Shown here one piece after another: positions 16,621 to 24,704 of a stretch of DNA of 44,255 nucleotides (position 1 is its first letter; each line of letters begins with the position of its first letter). A model generated the notes under the pieces. The model had not been told where the DNA came from and searched no databases. It saw only the letters and a program-made list of their open reading frames with translations. This DNA is from Corallococcus llansteffanensis. GTDB lineage: Bacteria; Myxococcota; Myxococcia; Myxococcales; Myxococcaceae. The stretch lies in contig NZ_RAWB01000012.1 in the NCBI RefSeq assembly GCF_003612055.1, positions 1 through 44,255 of the forward strand. Direction: 5' to 3'. Made by a program: the position numbers and the translations under genes.

Positions 16621-19600
16621 ATGAGTTCGTTTGATCATCTCAAAGGCGTCGCAATCATTGGCATGGCGTGCCGCTTCCCGGGCGCCAGGGACCTTGACTC
16701 GTTCTGGAAGAACCTGTGCGAAGGCAAGGAGTCCATCTCCTTCTTCAGCCGGGAGGAGCTGGCGGAAGCCGGGATCCCCGAGCAGGTGCTGGACACGCCC
16801 GGCTTCGTCCCCGCCACGCCGTATCTGGAGGACGTGGACAAGTTCGACGCCGGGTTCTTCAGCTACACCGGGCGGGAAGCCACCTTCATGGACCCCCAGC
16901 AGCGCCTCTTCCTGGAGGTGGCGTGGGAGTCCTTCGAGAACGCCGGCTACCACCCGGAGTCCATCCGCTCCCCCGTGGGCGTGTTCGCGGGCTCCGGTGG
17001 CGTGGTGACCAGCTACCTGGCCGCCTACCAGCAGCGCGCGCCGGAGCTGCTCGGGCCCACGGGCAGCGTGCAGCACATTGGCAACGACAAGGACTTCGTC
17101 GCCACGCGCGTGTCCTACAAGCTGGACCTGAAGGGGCCCAGCATCAACATCCAGACCGCGTGCTCCACCTCGCTGGTGGCGCTGCACCTGGCCTGCCGCA
17201 GCGTGCTGGACGGCGAGTGCGACATGGCGCTCGCGGGCGCGTCCACCATCCGCTTCCCGCACAAGAACGGCTACGTGTACCAGAGCGAGGACATCCTCTC
17301 TCCGGACGGGCACTGCCGCGCCTTCGACGAGAAGGCCCAGGGCACCATCTTCGGCAGCGGCGTGGCCGCGGTCCTCCTCAAGCCCCTGCGCGCGGCGATG
17401 GAGGACGGCGACACCATCTATGCCGTCATCAAGGGAACGGCCATCAACAACGACGGTGGCCAGAAGGTCAGCTACGGCGCGTCCAGCGTGCCCGGCCAGG
17501 CCATGGCGATGCTGGAGGCGATGACGCTGGCGGACGTGTCCCCGGACACGCTCGGCTACGTGGAGTGCCACGCCACCGGCACGACGGTGGGCGACCCGCT
17601 GGAGGTCCAGGCGCTCACGCGCGCGTTCCGCACCGGCACCGCGCGCAAGAACTTCTGCGGCATCGGTTCGGTGAAGACGAACATCGGCCACCTGGAGCAG
17701 ACGGCCGGCATGGCCGCCCTCATCAAGACGGCGCTGACGCTGCACCACCAGCGCATCCCGCCCACCATCAACTTCCAGAAGGCGAACCCGAAGCTCGGCC
17801 TGCCGAGCAGCCCCTTCTTCATCCAGACCCAGCTGAGCGACTGGCCCGCCCCGGAAGGGCACCCGCGCCGCGCGGGCGTCAACGGCCTGGGCCTGGGCGG
17901 AACCAACGCCTTCGTGGTGCTGGAGGAGGCACCGGTCCGGCCGCCGCGGGAGAAGGCCCCCTTCGTCGAGCGTCCCCTCCACACGCTGGCGCTGTCCGCC
18001 CGCAACGAGGCGGCGCTCGCCCAGAGCGCGGAGCGCTTCGCGCGCTACCTTTCGGCCCACCCCGACGCGGACCTCGCGGACGTCTGCTTCACCGCGAGCA
18101 CCAGCCGCACGTTCTTCGAGCACCGCCTGGCGGTGTCCGCGCGCTCCGTGCAGGAGCTGGCGACGCGGCTCGCGACGGCCGGCGGGGATGAGCCTGTCGC
18201 GGGTGTCGCGAAGGGCACGGGCCGGCAGCGCCCGGTGGCCTTCCTCTTCACGGGCCAGGGTGCGCAGTACCCGGGCATGGCCGCGGAGCTCTACCGGACG
18301 CAGCCCGTCTTCCGCGCGGCCCTGGACGAGTGCGACGCCCTGTCCCGGCCGCACATGGACCGGCCTCTTCTGAGCGTGCTGTTCGCGGAGGGCGACGACG
18401 CGAAGCTGGTGAACGAGACGGGCTACACGCAGATCTCCCTCTTCGCGGTGGAGTACGCGCTCGCGGCCCTGTGGGGCTCGTGGGGCGTGAAGCCCGACGT
18501 CGTCATGGGCCACAGCGTGGGCGAGGTGACGGCGGCCTGCGTGGCGGGCGTCATGGGCCTCGCGGACGCGCTCAAGCTCATCTCCCACCGGGGCCGGCTG
18601 ATGCAGGGCCTGCCCCGCACGGGCGGCATGGCGGCGGTGTTCGCCACCGAGGCCCAGGTCCTGGAGCTGATCACGCCCCACGGCGACCTGCTGTCCATCG
18701 CGGCCAGCAACGCGCCCCGCAGCACCGTCGTCTCCGGTGACAAGCAGGCCCTGGCCGAGCTGTTCCAGGAGCTGACCCGCCAGGGCATCGACTTCAAGGA
18801 GCTGGTCGTCTCGCACGCCTTCCACTCGGCGCTGATGGACCCCATCCTCGACCCGCTCGAGGCCGTGGCCGCTGGCATCCGCTTCCAGAAGCCCACGCTC
18901 AAGGTGGTGTCCAACCTCACCGGCCGCTTCATGGAGGAGGCCCCCACCGCCCGCTACTGGCGCGACCATGCGCGGGGCGCCGTGCGCTTCTCGCAGGGCA
19001 TGCAGACGCTGCGCGAGGCCGGCTACGAGCTGTTCCTGGAGGTGGGCCCCGGCTCCAGCCTCCTGGGGCTCGGGCGGCAGTGCGTGTCGGAAGGCCCGGC
19101 GCAGTGGCTTGCGTCGCTCAGCCGCCAGAAGGGCGACTGGGAGGTGCTGTCGGAGAGCCTGCGCGCGCTCTACGTGGGCGGCCACGCGGTGGACTGGACG
19201 GGCTTCGACGCGCCCTTCGCGCGCCAGCGGCTGCCGCTGCCCACCTACCCCTTCCAGCACAAGCGCTACTGGGTGAAGGAGGCCAGCGCCACGGGCCCCG
19301 TGCGCCGCGGCAAGGCCTCGCATCCCCTGCTGGGCGAGCGGCTGCGCTCCACGCTGAAGGAGGCCCAGTTCGAGGCCCACTACAGCCTGGACGAGCTGGC
19401 GTACCTGGATGACCACCGCATCTTCGGTCTGCCGGTGCTGCCCACCACGGCCGCGCTGGAGCTGGTGACGTCGGGCGCCCGCGCCCACTTCGGCGTCAAC
19501 GACGTGGTGATGGAGCGCTTCCTCTACGGCGCGGCGCTGGTGCTGCCCGAGGAAGGCAGCCGCGTCATCCACCTGGTCATCACCCCGCTGGACGAGAAGC

Positions 19601-22053
19601 GCGCCGCGTTCAAGGTCTTCAGCACCGACGAGCGGCCGGGCGCGCCCTGGGTCCAGCACATCGAGGGCGAGCTCATGCCTCGGCAGGCCGCGGTCGGTGA
19701 GGACGCGCAGGCTCCGGCCGCGGCGCTCGCGGCCCTGAAGGAGCGCTGCGCGAAGGCCATCCCCGTGGAGCGCTTCTATCCGGCGATCCGCGACATGGGC
19801 CTGGAGTACGGCCCGGCGTTCCGTGGCATCCAGGAGCTGTGGCAGGGCGCGGACGAGGCGCTGAGCCGTGTCCGGCTGCCGGAGCACGTGGCGGCGGAGC
19901 CCTACGCGTTCCAGCCCGCGTTCCTGGACGCCTGCCTCCACATCTACCCGGCCCTGGCGGACGCCTACGGCGACTTCACCGTGCCGCCGGACGACCTGCG
20001 GCGCACGTTCCTGCCGCTGAGCATGGAGCGCTTCGTCTCGCTGGAGACGGGCGTTCGCGAGGCGTGGGTGCACGCCCAGCGCCGTCCGGGTGACACCGCG
20101 GACACGATGGTCGTGGACCTCCGGCTCCACGCGGAGGATGGGCGCCTGCTCGCGGTGATGGAGGGCCTGCAGGTCAAGCGCCTCACGCAGGAGGCCATGC
20201 AGCCCGCCTCCGTGTCGTCGGGCGATCCCCTGGTGGACTCCATCATCCAGCGCAACTGGGAGGAGCGCCCGTCGCTCGCCGTGCCGGCCCGCAACAAGGA
20301 CGCGCTGCCGAACCGCTGGCTCATCTTCGCGGACCGGGGCGGCGTGGGCCGCGCGCTCGCGGAGCAGCTGCGCGCGCTGGGGGAGAAGTGCCACCTGGTG
20401 CATCCGGACGTGACGCTGGTGGACGGTGAGCGCCACAAGCCCATCGCGCCGGACGAGCCCAAGCTCTTCCACCGGCTCATCCGCGACTACTTCGGCGTCC
20501 CCGGCATCTCCTACCGCCACGTCGTCTACCTCTGGGGGCTGGATGCGCCCTCCTCCGAGCGGATGGCGCTGGAGCAGCTCGCGGGCAGCGAGGCGAGCAC
20601 CGTCGGCAACGCGCTGCTGCTCATCCAGGCCGTCTCGGTGGTGAACTCGGTGACGGGCGCCGCGCCCCGGCTGTGGTTCGCCACGCGCAACGCCCAGGGC
20701 CCCACGCCCGGCGTCGGTGCCGTGGAGGTCGCGCAGGCGCCGCTGTGGGCGCTCGGCTCCGCCATGGCCCTGCGCCATGCGGACCTGTGGGGCGGCGTGG
20801 TGGACCTCGAGCGTCACGCGGCCGGAGGCACGGCGGACGACGCCGCCGCCCTGCTGGCGGAGATGTGGAACCCGGATGGCGAGGACCAGGTCGTCCTCCG
20901 CGGCAGCAAGCGCTTCGCGCCCCGGCTGACCCGGGCCCAGAAGCCCCGTCCGGAACAGGGCACGCCGCTGTTCAAGGGCGACGCGACCTACCTCATCGCC
21001 GGAGGATTGGGCGCAACCGGCCTCCAGTTGGCGGAGTGGATGGTGGCCCAGGCCGGCGTGCGGAACCTGGTGCTGGCGGACGCGAAGCCCCTGGATGACA
21101 CGAAGGCGCGTGCCATCGAGGCGCTGACGAAGCGGGGCGCGAAGGTCCACGTGACCCAGGCGGACCTCACCCAGGAGGCCGACACGCGGCGCGTGTTCGC
21201 GGGACTGGAAGGGATGCCGGCGCTCAAGGGCGTCTTCCACTGCGCCTCCGCGCGGCAGGAGGACTTCCTGGACATGATCGTCTGGAAGAAGTTCGCGGCG
21301 GGACTCGCGCCCAGGACGCGGGGCGCGTGGCTGCTGCACGAGCACACGCGGACGCTCAAGCTCGACCACTTCGTCCTCTTCTCCTCCACCCAGAGCTGGC
21401 TGGGCTCCGACACCGGCGCGAACGAGGCCGCGGGCGGCGCGTTCATGGAGTCGCTCGCCCACCTGCGACGCTCGCAGGGCCTCCCCGCCACGGTCATCCA
21501 CTGGGGCGCGTGGGACCTGCCCGGCCGGACCCACGCGCAGGGCGAGGCGGCCCATGGCGTCCAGGCGCTCAAGTCCGGTCATGCCCTGGAGGCGCTGGAC
21601 TACCTGCTGCGCCACGACCTCGAGCAGGCCGCGGTGACGACCACGGACTGGGCCGTGTGGACCCAGCAGTTCAAGGGCGGCGCCCCGGCGCTCTACTCGT
21701 CGCTGGGCAAGGGCGGCACGCAGAAGCGCCGGACGCAGCGGGCGGGAGAGGATCCGCGCCTGCTCCGGCAGCGCATCCAGGCCGCGTCGGAGGCCGAGCG
21801 CCGCGACGTCATCGTGGAGGTGGTGCGCAAGCAGGTGACGGACGTGCTCGGCGCCGACGAGCCCATCGCCACGGATGCACCGCTCGTGGGCTTCGGCTTG
21901 GACTCGCTCGTGTCGGTGAACCTGGTCAACCGGCTGGAGCCCGCGCTGGGCGTGCCGGTGCCACTCGCCAAGCTGCTGCAGGGCGCCAGCATCCAGGCGC
22001 TCGTGGACGAGCTGTTCCCCGCCTTGCGTCCCGCTGCCAGCAGGGCCGCCTGA
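16621..22053 (+). CDS. Single-module type I polyketide synthase: KS-AT-DH-KR(degenerate)-ACP
   Basis: An 1810-residue synthase. KS (~8-440) is intact with Cys181 in TACSTSL, His317 in ECHATGT and His357 in NIGHLEQ. AT (~540-850) has GHSVGE with Ser632 and HAFH at 732-735, the malonyl-CoA signature. DH (~900-1170) keeps HRIFGLPVLP (His932) and Asp1103 in FLDACLH. KR (~1260-1650) keeps its nucleotide loop GGLGATG (1461-1467) and Ser1589. The catalytic Lys is Arg1565, the Tyr is Glu1602 and the Asn is Gly1606, so it is probably inactive. ACP ends the protein with Ser1762 in GLDSL. There is no thioesterase. The domain order and size recall iterative partially reducing PKSs. Product chain length is unknown. 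GGAAG precedes the ATG. Confidence 0.93.
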   Translation: MSSFDHLKGVAIIGMACRFPGARDLDSFWKNLCEGKESISFFSREELAEAGIPEQVLDTPGFVPATPYLEDVDKFDAGFFSYTGREATFMDPQQRLFLEVAWESFENAGYHPESIRSPVGVFAGSGGVVTSYLAAYQQRAPELLGPTGSVQHIGNDKDFVATRVSYKLDLKGPSINIQTACSTSLVALHLACRSVLDGECDMALAGASTIRFPHKNGYVYQSEDILSPDGHCRAFDEKAQGTIFGSGVAAVLLKPLRAAMEDGDTIYAVIKGTAINNDGGQKVSYGASSVPGQAMAMLEAMTLADVSPDTLGYVECHATGTTVGDPLEVQALTRAFRTGTARKNFCGIGSVKTNIGHLEQTAGMAALIKTALTLHHQRIPPTINFQKANPKLGLPSSPFFIQTQLSDWPAPEGHPRRAGVNGLGLGGTNAFVVLEEAPVRPPREKAPFVERPLHTLALSARNEAALAQSAERFARYLSAHPDADLADVCFTASTSRTFFEHRLAVSARSVQELATRLATAGGDEPVAGVAKGTGRQRPVAFLFTGQGAQYPGMAAELYRTQPVFRAALDECDALSRPHMDRPLLSVLFAEGDDAKLVNETGYTQISLFAVEYALAALWGSWGVKPDVVMGHSVGEVTAACVAGVMGLADALKLISHRGRLMQGLPRTGGMAAVFATEAQVLELITPHGDLLSIAASNAPRSTVVSGDKQALAELFQELTRQGIDFKELVVSHAFHSALMDPILDPLEAVAAGIRFQKPTLKVVSNLTGRFMEEAPTARYWRDHARGAVRFSQGMQTLREAGYELFLEVGPGSSLLGLGRQCVSEGPAQWLASLSRQKGDWEVLSESLRALYVGGHAVDWTGFDAPFARQRLPLPTYPFQHKRYWVKEASATGPVRRGKASHPLLGERLRSTLKEAQFEAHYSLDELAYLDDHRIFGLPVLPTTAALELVTSGARAHFGVNDVVMERFLYGAALVLPEEGSRVIHLVITPLDEKRAAFKVFSTDERPGAPWVQHIEGELMPRQAAVGEDAQAPAAALAALKERCAKAIPVERFYPAIRDMGLEYGPAFRGIQELWQGADEALSRVRLPEHVAAEPYAFQPAFLDACLHIYPALADAYGDFTVPPDDLRRTFLPLSMERFVSLETGVREAWVHAQRRPGDTADTMVVDLRLHAEDGRLLAVMEGLQVKRLTQEAMQPASVSSGDPLVDSIIQRNWEERPSLAVPARNKDALPNRWLIFADRGGVGRALAEQLRALGEKCHLVHPDVTLVDGERHKPIAPDEPKLFHRLIRDYFGVPGISYRHVVYLWGLDAPSSERMALEQLAGSEASTVGNALLLIQAVSVVNSVTGAAPRLWFATRNAQGPTPGVGAVEVAQAPLWALGSAMALRHADLWGGVVDLERHAAGGTADDAAALLAEMWNPDGEDQVVLRGSKRFAPRLTRAQKPRPEQGTPLFKGDATYLIAGGLGATGLQLAEWMVAQAGVRNLVLADAKPLDDTKARAIEALTKRGAKVHVTQADLTQEADTRRVFAGLEGMPALKGVFHCASARQEDFLDMIVWKKFAAGLAPRTRGAWLLHEHTRTLKLDHFVLFSSTQSWLGSDTGANEAAGGAFMESLAHLRRSQGLPATVIHWGAWDLPGRTHAQGEAAHGVQALKSGHALEALDYLLRHDLEQAAVTTTDWAVWTQQFKGGAPALYSSLGKGGTQKRRTQRAGEDPRLLRQRIQAASEAERRDVIVEVVRKQVTDVLGADEPIATDAPLVGFGLDSLVSVNLVNRLEPALGVPVPLAKLLQGASIQALVDELFPALRPAASRAA

Positions 22054-22093
22054 GCCCCTTGAGTCCCCATCCCCGAAGAACGGAGCACGTGTC

Positions 22094-22714
22094 ATGAGTG
22101 GACCAGGGCCCGCGCGGTACCTGCTGCTGAACTACATGAAGCTGGAGGTCCGGGACGTCCCGGACGTGGTCTCCGTCCTGCGCCAGCCCCGGCCCACCGA
22201 CGCGCGCTTCCCGCGCGCCGTCTACCGGCACGAGGCGGGGGACCGGCTGATGGAGTTCGTCGCCCTCCCGGATCCGTCCGGGCTGGGCGACCTCCTGGGG
22301 GATGCGGCCTGGCGGGAGGTCGAGGCCGTGGTGCGGCCCCGGCTGTCCGTGGACTACCGCCGGCAGCTCCACGAGCTGCGCGACGTGGTGAAGGTCTCCT
22401 CCCCCGTGCCGGACGCGGAGCACCTGCAGCTCATGCGCAGTGAGATTGCTCCGGCGGCGCTGCAGGACTACCACGCGTGGCGCCGCGACAGCCTGTTCCC
22501 CACCGTGCGCGGCCACGGCCAGGTGGTGGGCTTCTCCGCCTACCACTCCGTGCTGAGCACGGAGCCGGGGGCCCTGTTCCTCACCCAGCTCTCGTGCCCC
22601 TTCGCGGAGTACCTGGAGCGGCCGGAGACGGCCGTCTACCAGGAGCACCTGAAGCACGCCGCCACGCGCTTCACGCTGGGCGCGCAGCACACTTCCAACT
22701 GGACGCGCGTCTGA
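22094..22714 (+). CDS. Unrecognised alpha/beta protein at the end of the PKS operon
   Basis: I do not recognise this 206-residue soluble protein. Its pattern suggests two ferredoxin-like alpha+beta halves, as in dimeric alpha/beta-barrel proteins (EthD, ABM or cyclase types). The first is YLLLNYMKLEVRDVPDVVSV to about residue 95; the second runs from QLMRSEIAPAALQDYHAWRR through VVGFSAYHSVLSTEPGALFL. Similarly folded small proteins next to polyketide synthases act as cyclases or oxygenases, so a cyclisation or oxidation role is plausible but unproven. ATG 22094 has GGAG eight bases upstream. It follows the PKS by 40 bp and is the last gene of the rightward operon. Its stop is 14 bp from the convergent LuxR-type gene. 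Confidence 0.75.
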   Translation: MSGPGPARYLLLNYMKLEVRDVPDVVSVLRQPRPTDARFPRAVYRHEAGDRLMEFVALPDPSGLGDLLGDAAWREVEAVVRPRLSVDYRRQLHELRDVVKVSSPVPDAEHLQLMRSEIAPAALQDYHAWRRDSLFPTVRGHGQVVGFSAYHSVLSTEPGALFLTQLSCPFAEYLERPETAVYQEHLKHAATRFTLGAQHTSNWTRV

Positions 22715-22728
22715 GCCAGCCGCCCGGC

Positions 22729-23115
22729 CTACAGGATGACCGCGTCCGAGCCACAGTTCTTGCACTGCAGGTGCACGGTCATCTCGCGCACGAAGGCGAC
22801 GAGCGCGCCCACCGCGTCATCGCAGTTGAGCTTGCGGTAGATGCGCGTCCAGTAGAGCTTCACGGTCGGGTAGGCGATGCCGAGCTCGGCCGCGATCTCC
22901 TTGCTGGTCCGCCCCTTCGAGACGAAGCGCGTGAAGACCTCGCTCTCACGGGCGCTCAGCCCCTTCTGCTGGGCGTAGGCGATGGCGATGTCGCACAGCC
23001 GGTCGCGGGTCCCCGTCGTGCAGCACGGGGTGCGGCGAGTCGTCACGGCAGGCGGCTCGGTCACAGTGGCGGCACTGTGCGCCTTCTCGGGGGGGTCGTT
23101 TTGAGCCGTCACCAT
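22729..23115 (-). CDS. Small LuxR-type HTH regulator with cysteine pairs
   Basis: A 128-residue DNA-binding protein. The LuxR/NarL-type helix-turn-helix lies at ~53-112 (LSARESEVFTRFVSKGRTSK, then EIAAELGIAYPTVKLYWTRI). It lacks a receiver or autoinducer-binding domain. The short N-terminus is Thr/Pro-rich and has CC at 31-32 and Cys41. The C-terminus ends CKNCGSDAVIL with Cys118 and Cys121, half of a zinc-ribbon-like motif. These cysteines could bind metal or sense redox state. ATG 23115 has AGGAG very close (3 bases), and the next codon, GTG 23112, may be the true start. It abuts the PKS operon tail to tail and is a candidate pathway regulator. Confidence 0.82.
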   Translation of the reverse strand: MVTAQNDPPEKAHSAATVTEPPAVTTRRTPCCTTGTRDRLCDIAIAYAQQKGLSARESEVFTRFVSKGRTSKEIAAELGIAYPTVKLYWTRIYRKLNCDDAVGALVAFVREMTVHLQCKNCGSDAVIL

Positions 23116-23564
23116 GATCTCCTGGAATGTGCGGATGGATGGGGGGATGGAACTTGCCGCAGACCTGCTTCCGCTCCCCTCATGTCCCGATTTCCGGGTC
23201 TCGCGTGCCGGAGGAGACTGCCTCGCGACCCTCGACCGTGACATGAAACTTTCCGTTCACTGACACCCTGTCCCCCACTTCCTTGACCCGGGGTGAACTA
23301 TGGGCCAACGCGTCTAACCGCACAAGCATCACGTAAAGTACGATTATCCCGTTACTCGTTGGTCTTCCGTCCCTCTACGGGTGACCTCGGATCAGCGGAT
23401 CCACGCCAGACGTCTCGAAATCCACGCCACTCGTCTCGCATCACGAGCCGTGCGACTTCGAGGCCGTGCATGCACCTGGACGAAGGTCGCGGATCAGGCC
23501 ACCCGCCTGCTGGGGGTGTGACGCAGGTGGTCCGCTCCCTGACGCGAATTGTTATCTTCTCGCG
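23116..23564. other. Intergenic region upstream of the LuxR-type gene and pheA
   Basis: About 450 bp between divergent genes. The middle (23310-23360) is A/T-rich and likely contains promoters, including an ATTATC/GATAAT hexamer at 23343-23348, but I see no -35 partner. A 17-bp imperfect direct repeat lies at 23401-23438. I found no credible short gene and no Phe-rich leader peptide that would indicate attenuation of pheA. Confidence 0.5.
23401..23438. repeat. Imperfect 17-bp direct repeat with 21-bp period upstream of pheA
   Basis: CCACGCCA-GA-CGTCTCG at 23401-23417 recurs as CCACGCCA-CT-CGTCTCG at 23422-23438. Fifteen of 17 bases are identical, and the copies are two helical turns apart. 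The spacing would suit a regulator binding one face of the DNA, but the function is unknown. Confidence 0.4.
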
Positions 23565-24704
23565 ATGACGGACATCCCCGACCTGGACACCCTGCGGACG
23601 GCGCTCGAGCGCGTCGACGAGGACATCCTGGACGCGCTCCAGCGGCGCATGGCCCTGGCGGACGACGTGGCCCGCGCCAAGCTGGCGACGGCCTGGCCCT
23701 TCCGGGACCCGCAGCGCGAGGACCTGCTCCTGCGCAAGCTGCGCGGGCGGGCAGCGGAGCGGGGCCTCGATCCCCACGAGGTGGAGCGCCTCTACCGCGT
23801 CATCCTGGACATGTCCGTGGCCCGCCAGCAGGCGCTGGTCACCCGGCTGGACACCACACCGCTGCGCGTGGGGTACCTGGGCGTCGAGGGCTCCTACAGC
23901 CACCTCGCCGCGCGCCAGCGCTACGCCCAACGTCCGGGCGGCGTGCTCCTCACGGGCTTCGACTCCGCGCGGCACGCGGTGGAGGCCTTGAAGCGCGGCG
24001 AGCAGGACCTGCTGCTGCTGCCCATCGAGAACACCACCGCGGGCAGCATGAACGAGACCTACGACGTGCTCGCCGCCGGCGATGGCGTCATCACCGGCGA
24101 AGTGGTGAGCCAGGTGGACCACCGGCTCCTGGGCGTGAAGGGCGCGAAGCTGGAGGACCTGCGCGAGGTGCTGTCGCATCCCCAGGCGCTGGCGCAGTGC
24201 GAGGACTACCTGCGCACGCACGTGCCCTGGGCGCGCGCGGTGCTGGGGCCTGACACCGGCGTCGCCGCCCGCACGGTGGCGGACCGCAACGACGTGACGG
24301 TGGCCGCCATCGCCAGCGAGTCTGCGGCGAACCGCTTCGGCCTCGTGGTGCTCGCCAGCGACCTGCAGCCCGGCGCGGACTTCACGCGCTTCGTGGAGGT
24401 GGGGCGCCAGCCCACGCCGCTCGCGCCGGACGTGCCCTGCAAGACGTCCCTGATGGTGGTGCTGGAGCACCGCCCGGGCGCGCTGGGCCAGGTGCTGCAA
24501 CGGCTCACGCAGCGCGGGGTGAACCTCTCCAAGCTGGAGTCGCGCCCCATCCCCGGCGCGCCGTGGCAGTACCGCTTCTACCTGGACGTGGAGGGCCATG
24601 CCGCGTCCGCGGCGGTGACGGCGGCGCTGGAGGATCTGCGCCCGCTCACCTCGTCGTTGCGCGTGCTGGGCACGTACCCGCGCGCGGAGCCCATCGATGG
24701 CTGA
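23565..24704 (+). CDS. pheA: Bifunctional chorismate mutase / prephenate dehydratase (P-protein)
   Basis: A 379-residue enzyme converting chorismate to prephenate and then to phenylpyruvate, in phenylalanine synthesis. Residues 1-95 form an AroQ-type chorismate mutase helix bundle (LRTALERVDEDILDALQRRM). Residues ~100-290 are the prephenate dehydratase domain, with GVEGSYSHLAA near 107, PIENTTAGS near 150 and the catalytic T-R-F at 274-276. Residues ~298-375 are an ACT domain with PGALGQVL and ESRP at 325-328, the usual phenylalanine-binding motifs, so feedback inhibition is expected. ATG 23565 starts exactly at the mutase domain. The gene overlaps the following dehydratase paralogue by 8 bp. 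Confidence 0.93.
   Translation: MTDIPDLDTLRTALERVDEDILDALQRRMALADDVARAKLATAWPFRDPQREDLLLRKLRGRAAERGLDPHEVERLYRVILDMSVARQQALVTRLDTTPLRVGYLGVEGSYSHLAARQRYAQRPGGVLLTGFDSARHAVEALKRGEQDLLLLPIENTTAGSMNETYDVLAAGDGVITGEVVSQVDHRLLGVKGAKLEDLREVLSHPQALAQCEDYLRTHVPWARAVLGPDTGVAARTVADRNDVTVAAIASESAANRFGLVVLASDLQPGADFTRFVEVGRQPTPLAPDVPCKTSLMVVLEHRPGALGQVLQRLTQRGVNLSKLESRPIPGAPWQYRFYLDVEGHAASAAVTAALEDLRPLTSSLRVLGTYPRAEPIDG

Noticed and set aside
16579-22095. A very long antisense open frame opposite the PKS gene
   Set aside because: High-GC third-position bias leaves the opposite frame free of stops. The translation is Arg/Ala/His-rich with no domain, and the + strand PKS is unambiguous.
23466-23564. In-frame upstream extension of pheA as a leader peptide
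   Set aside because: It contains no run of phenylalanine codons and no clear attenuator hairpins, so attenuation cannot be supported.
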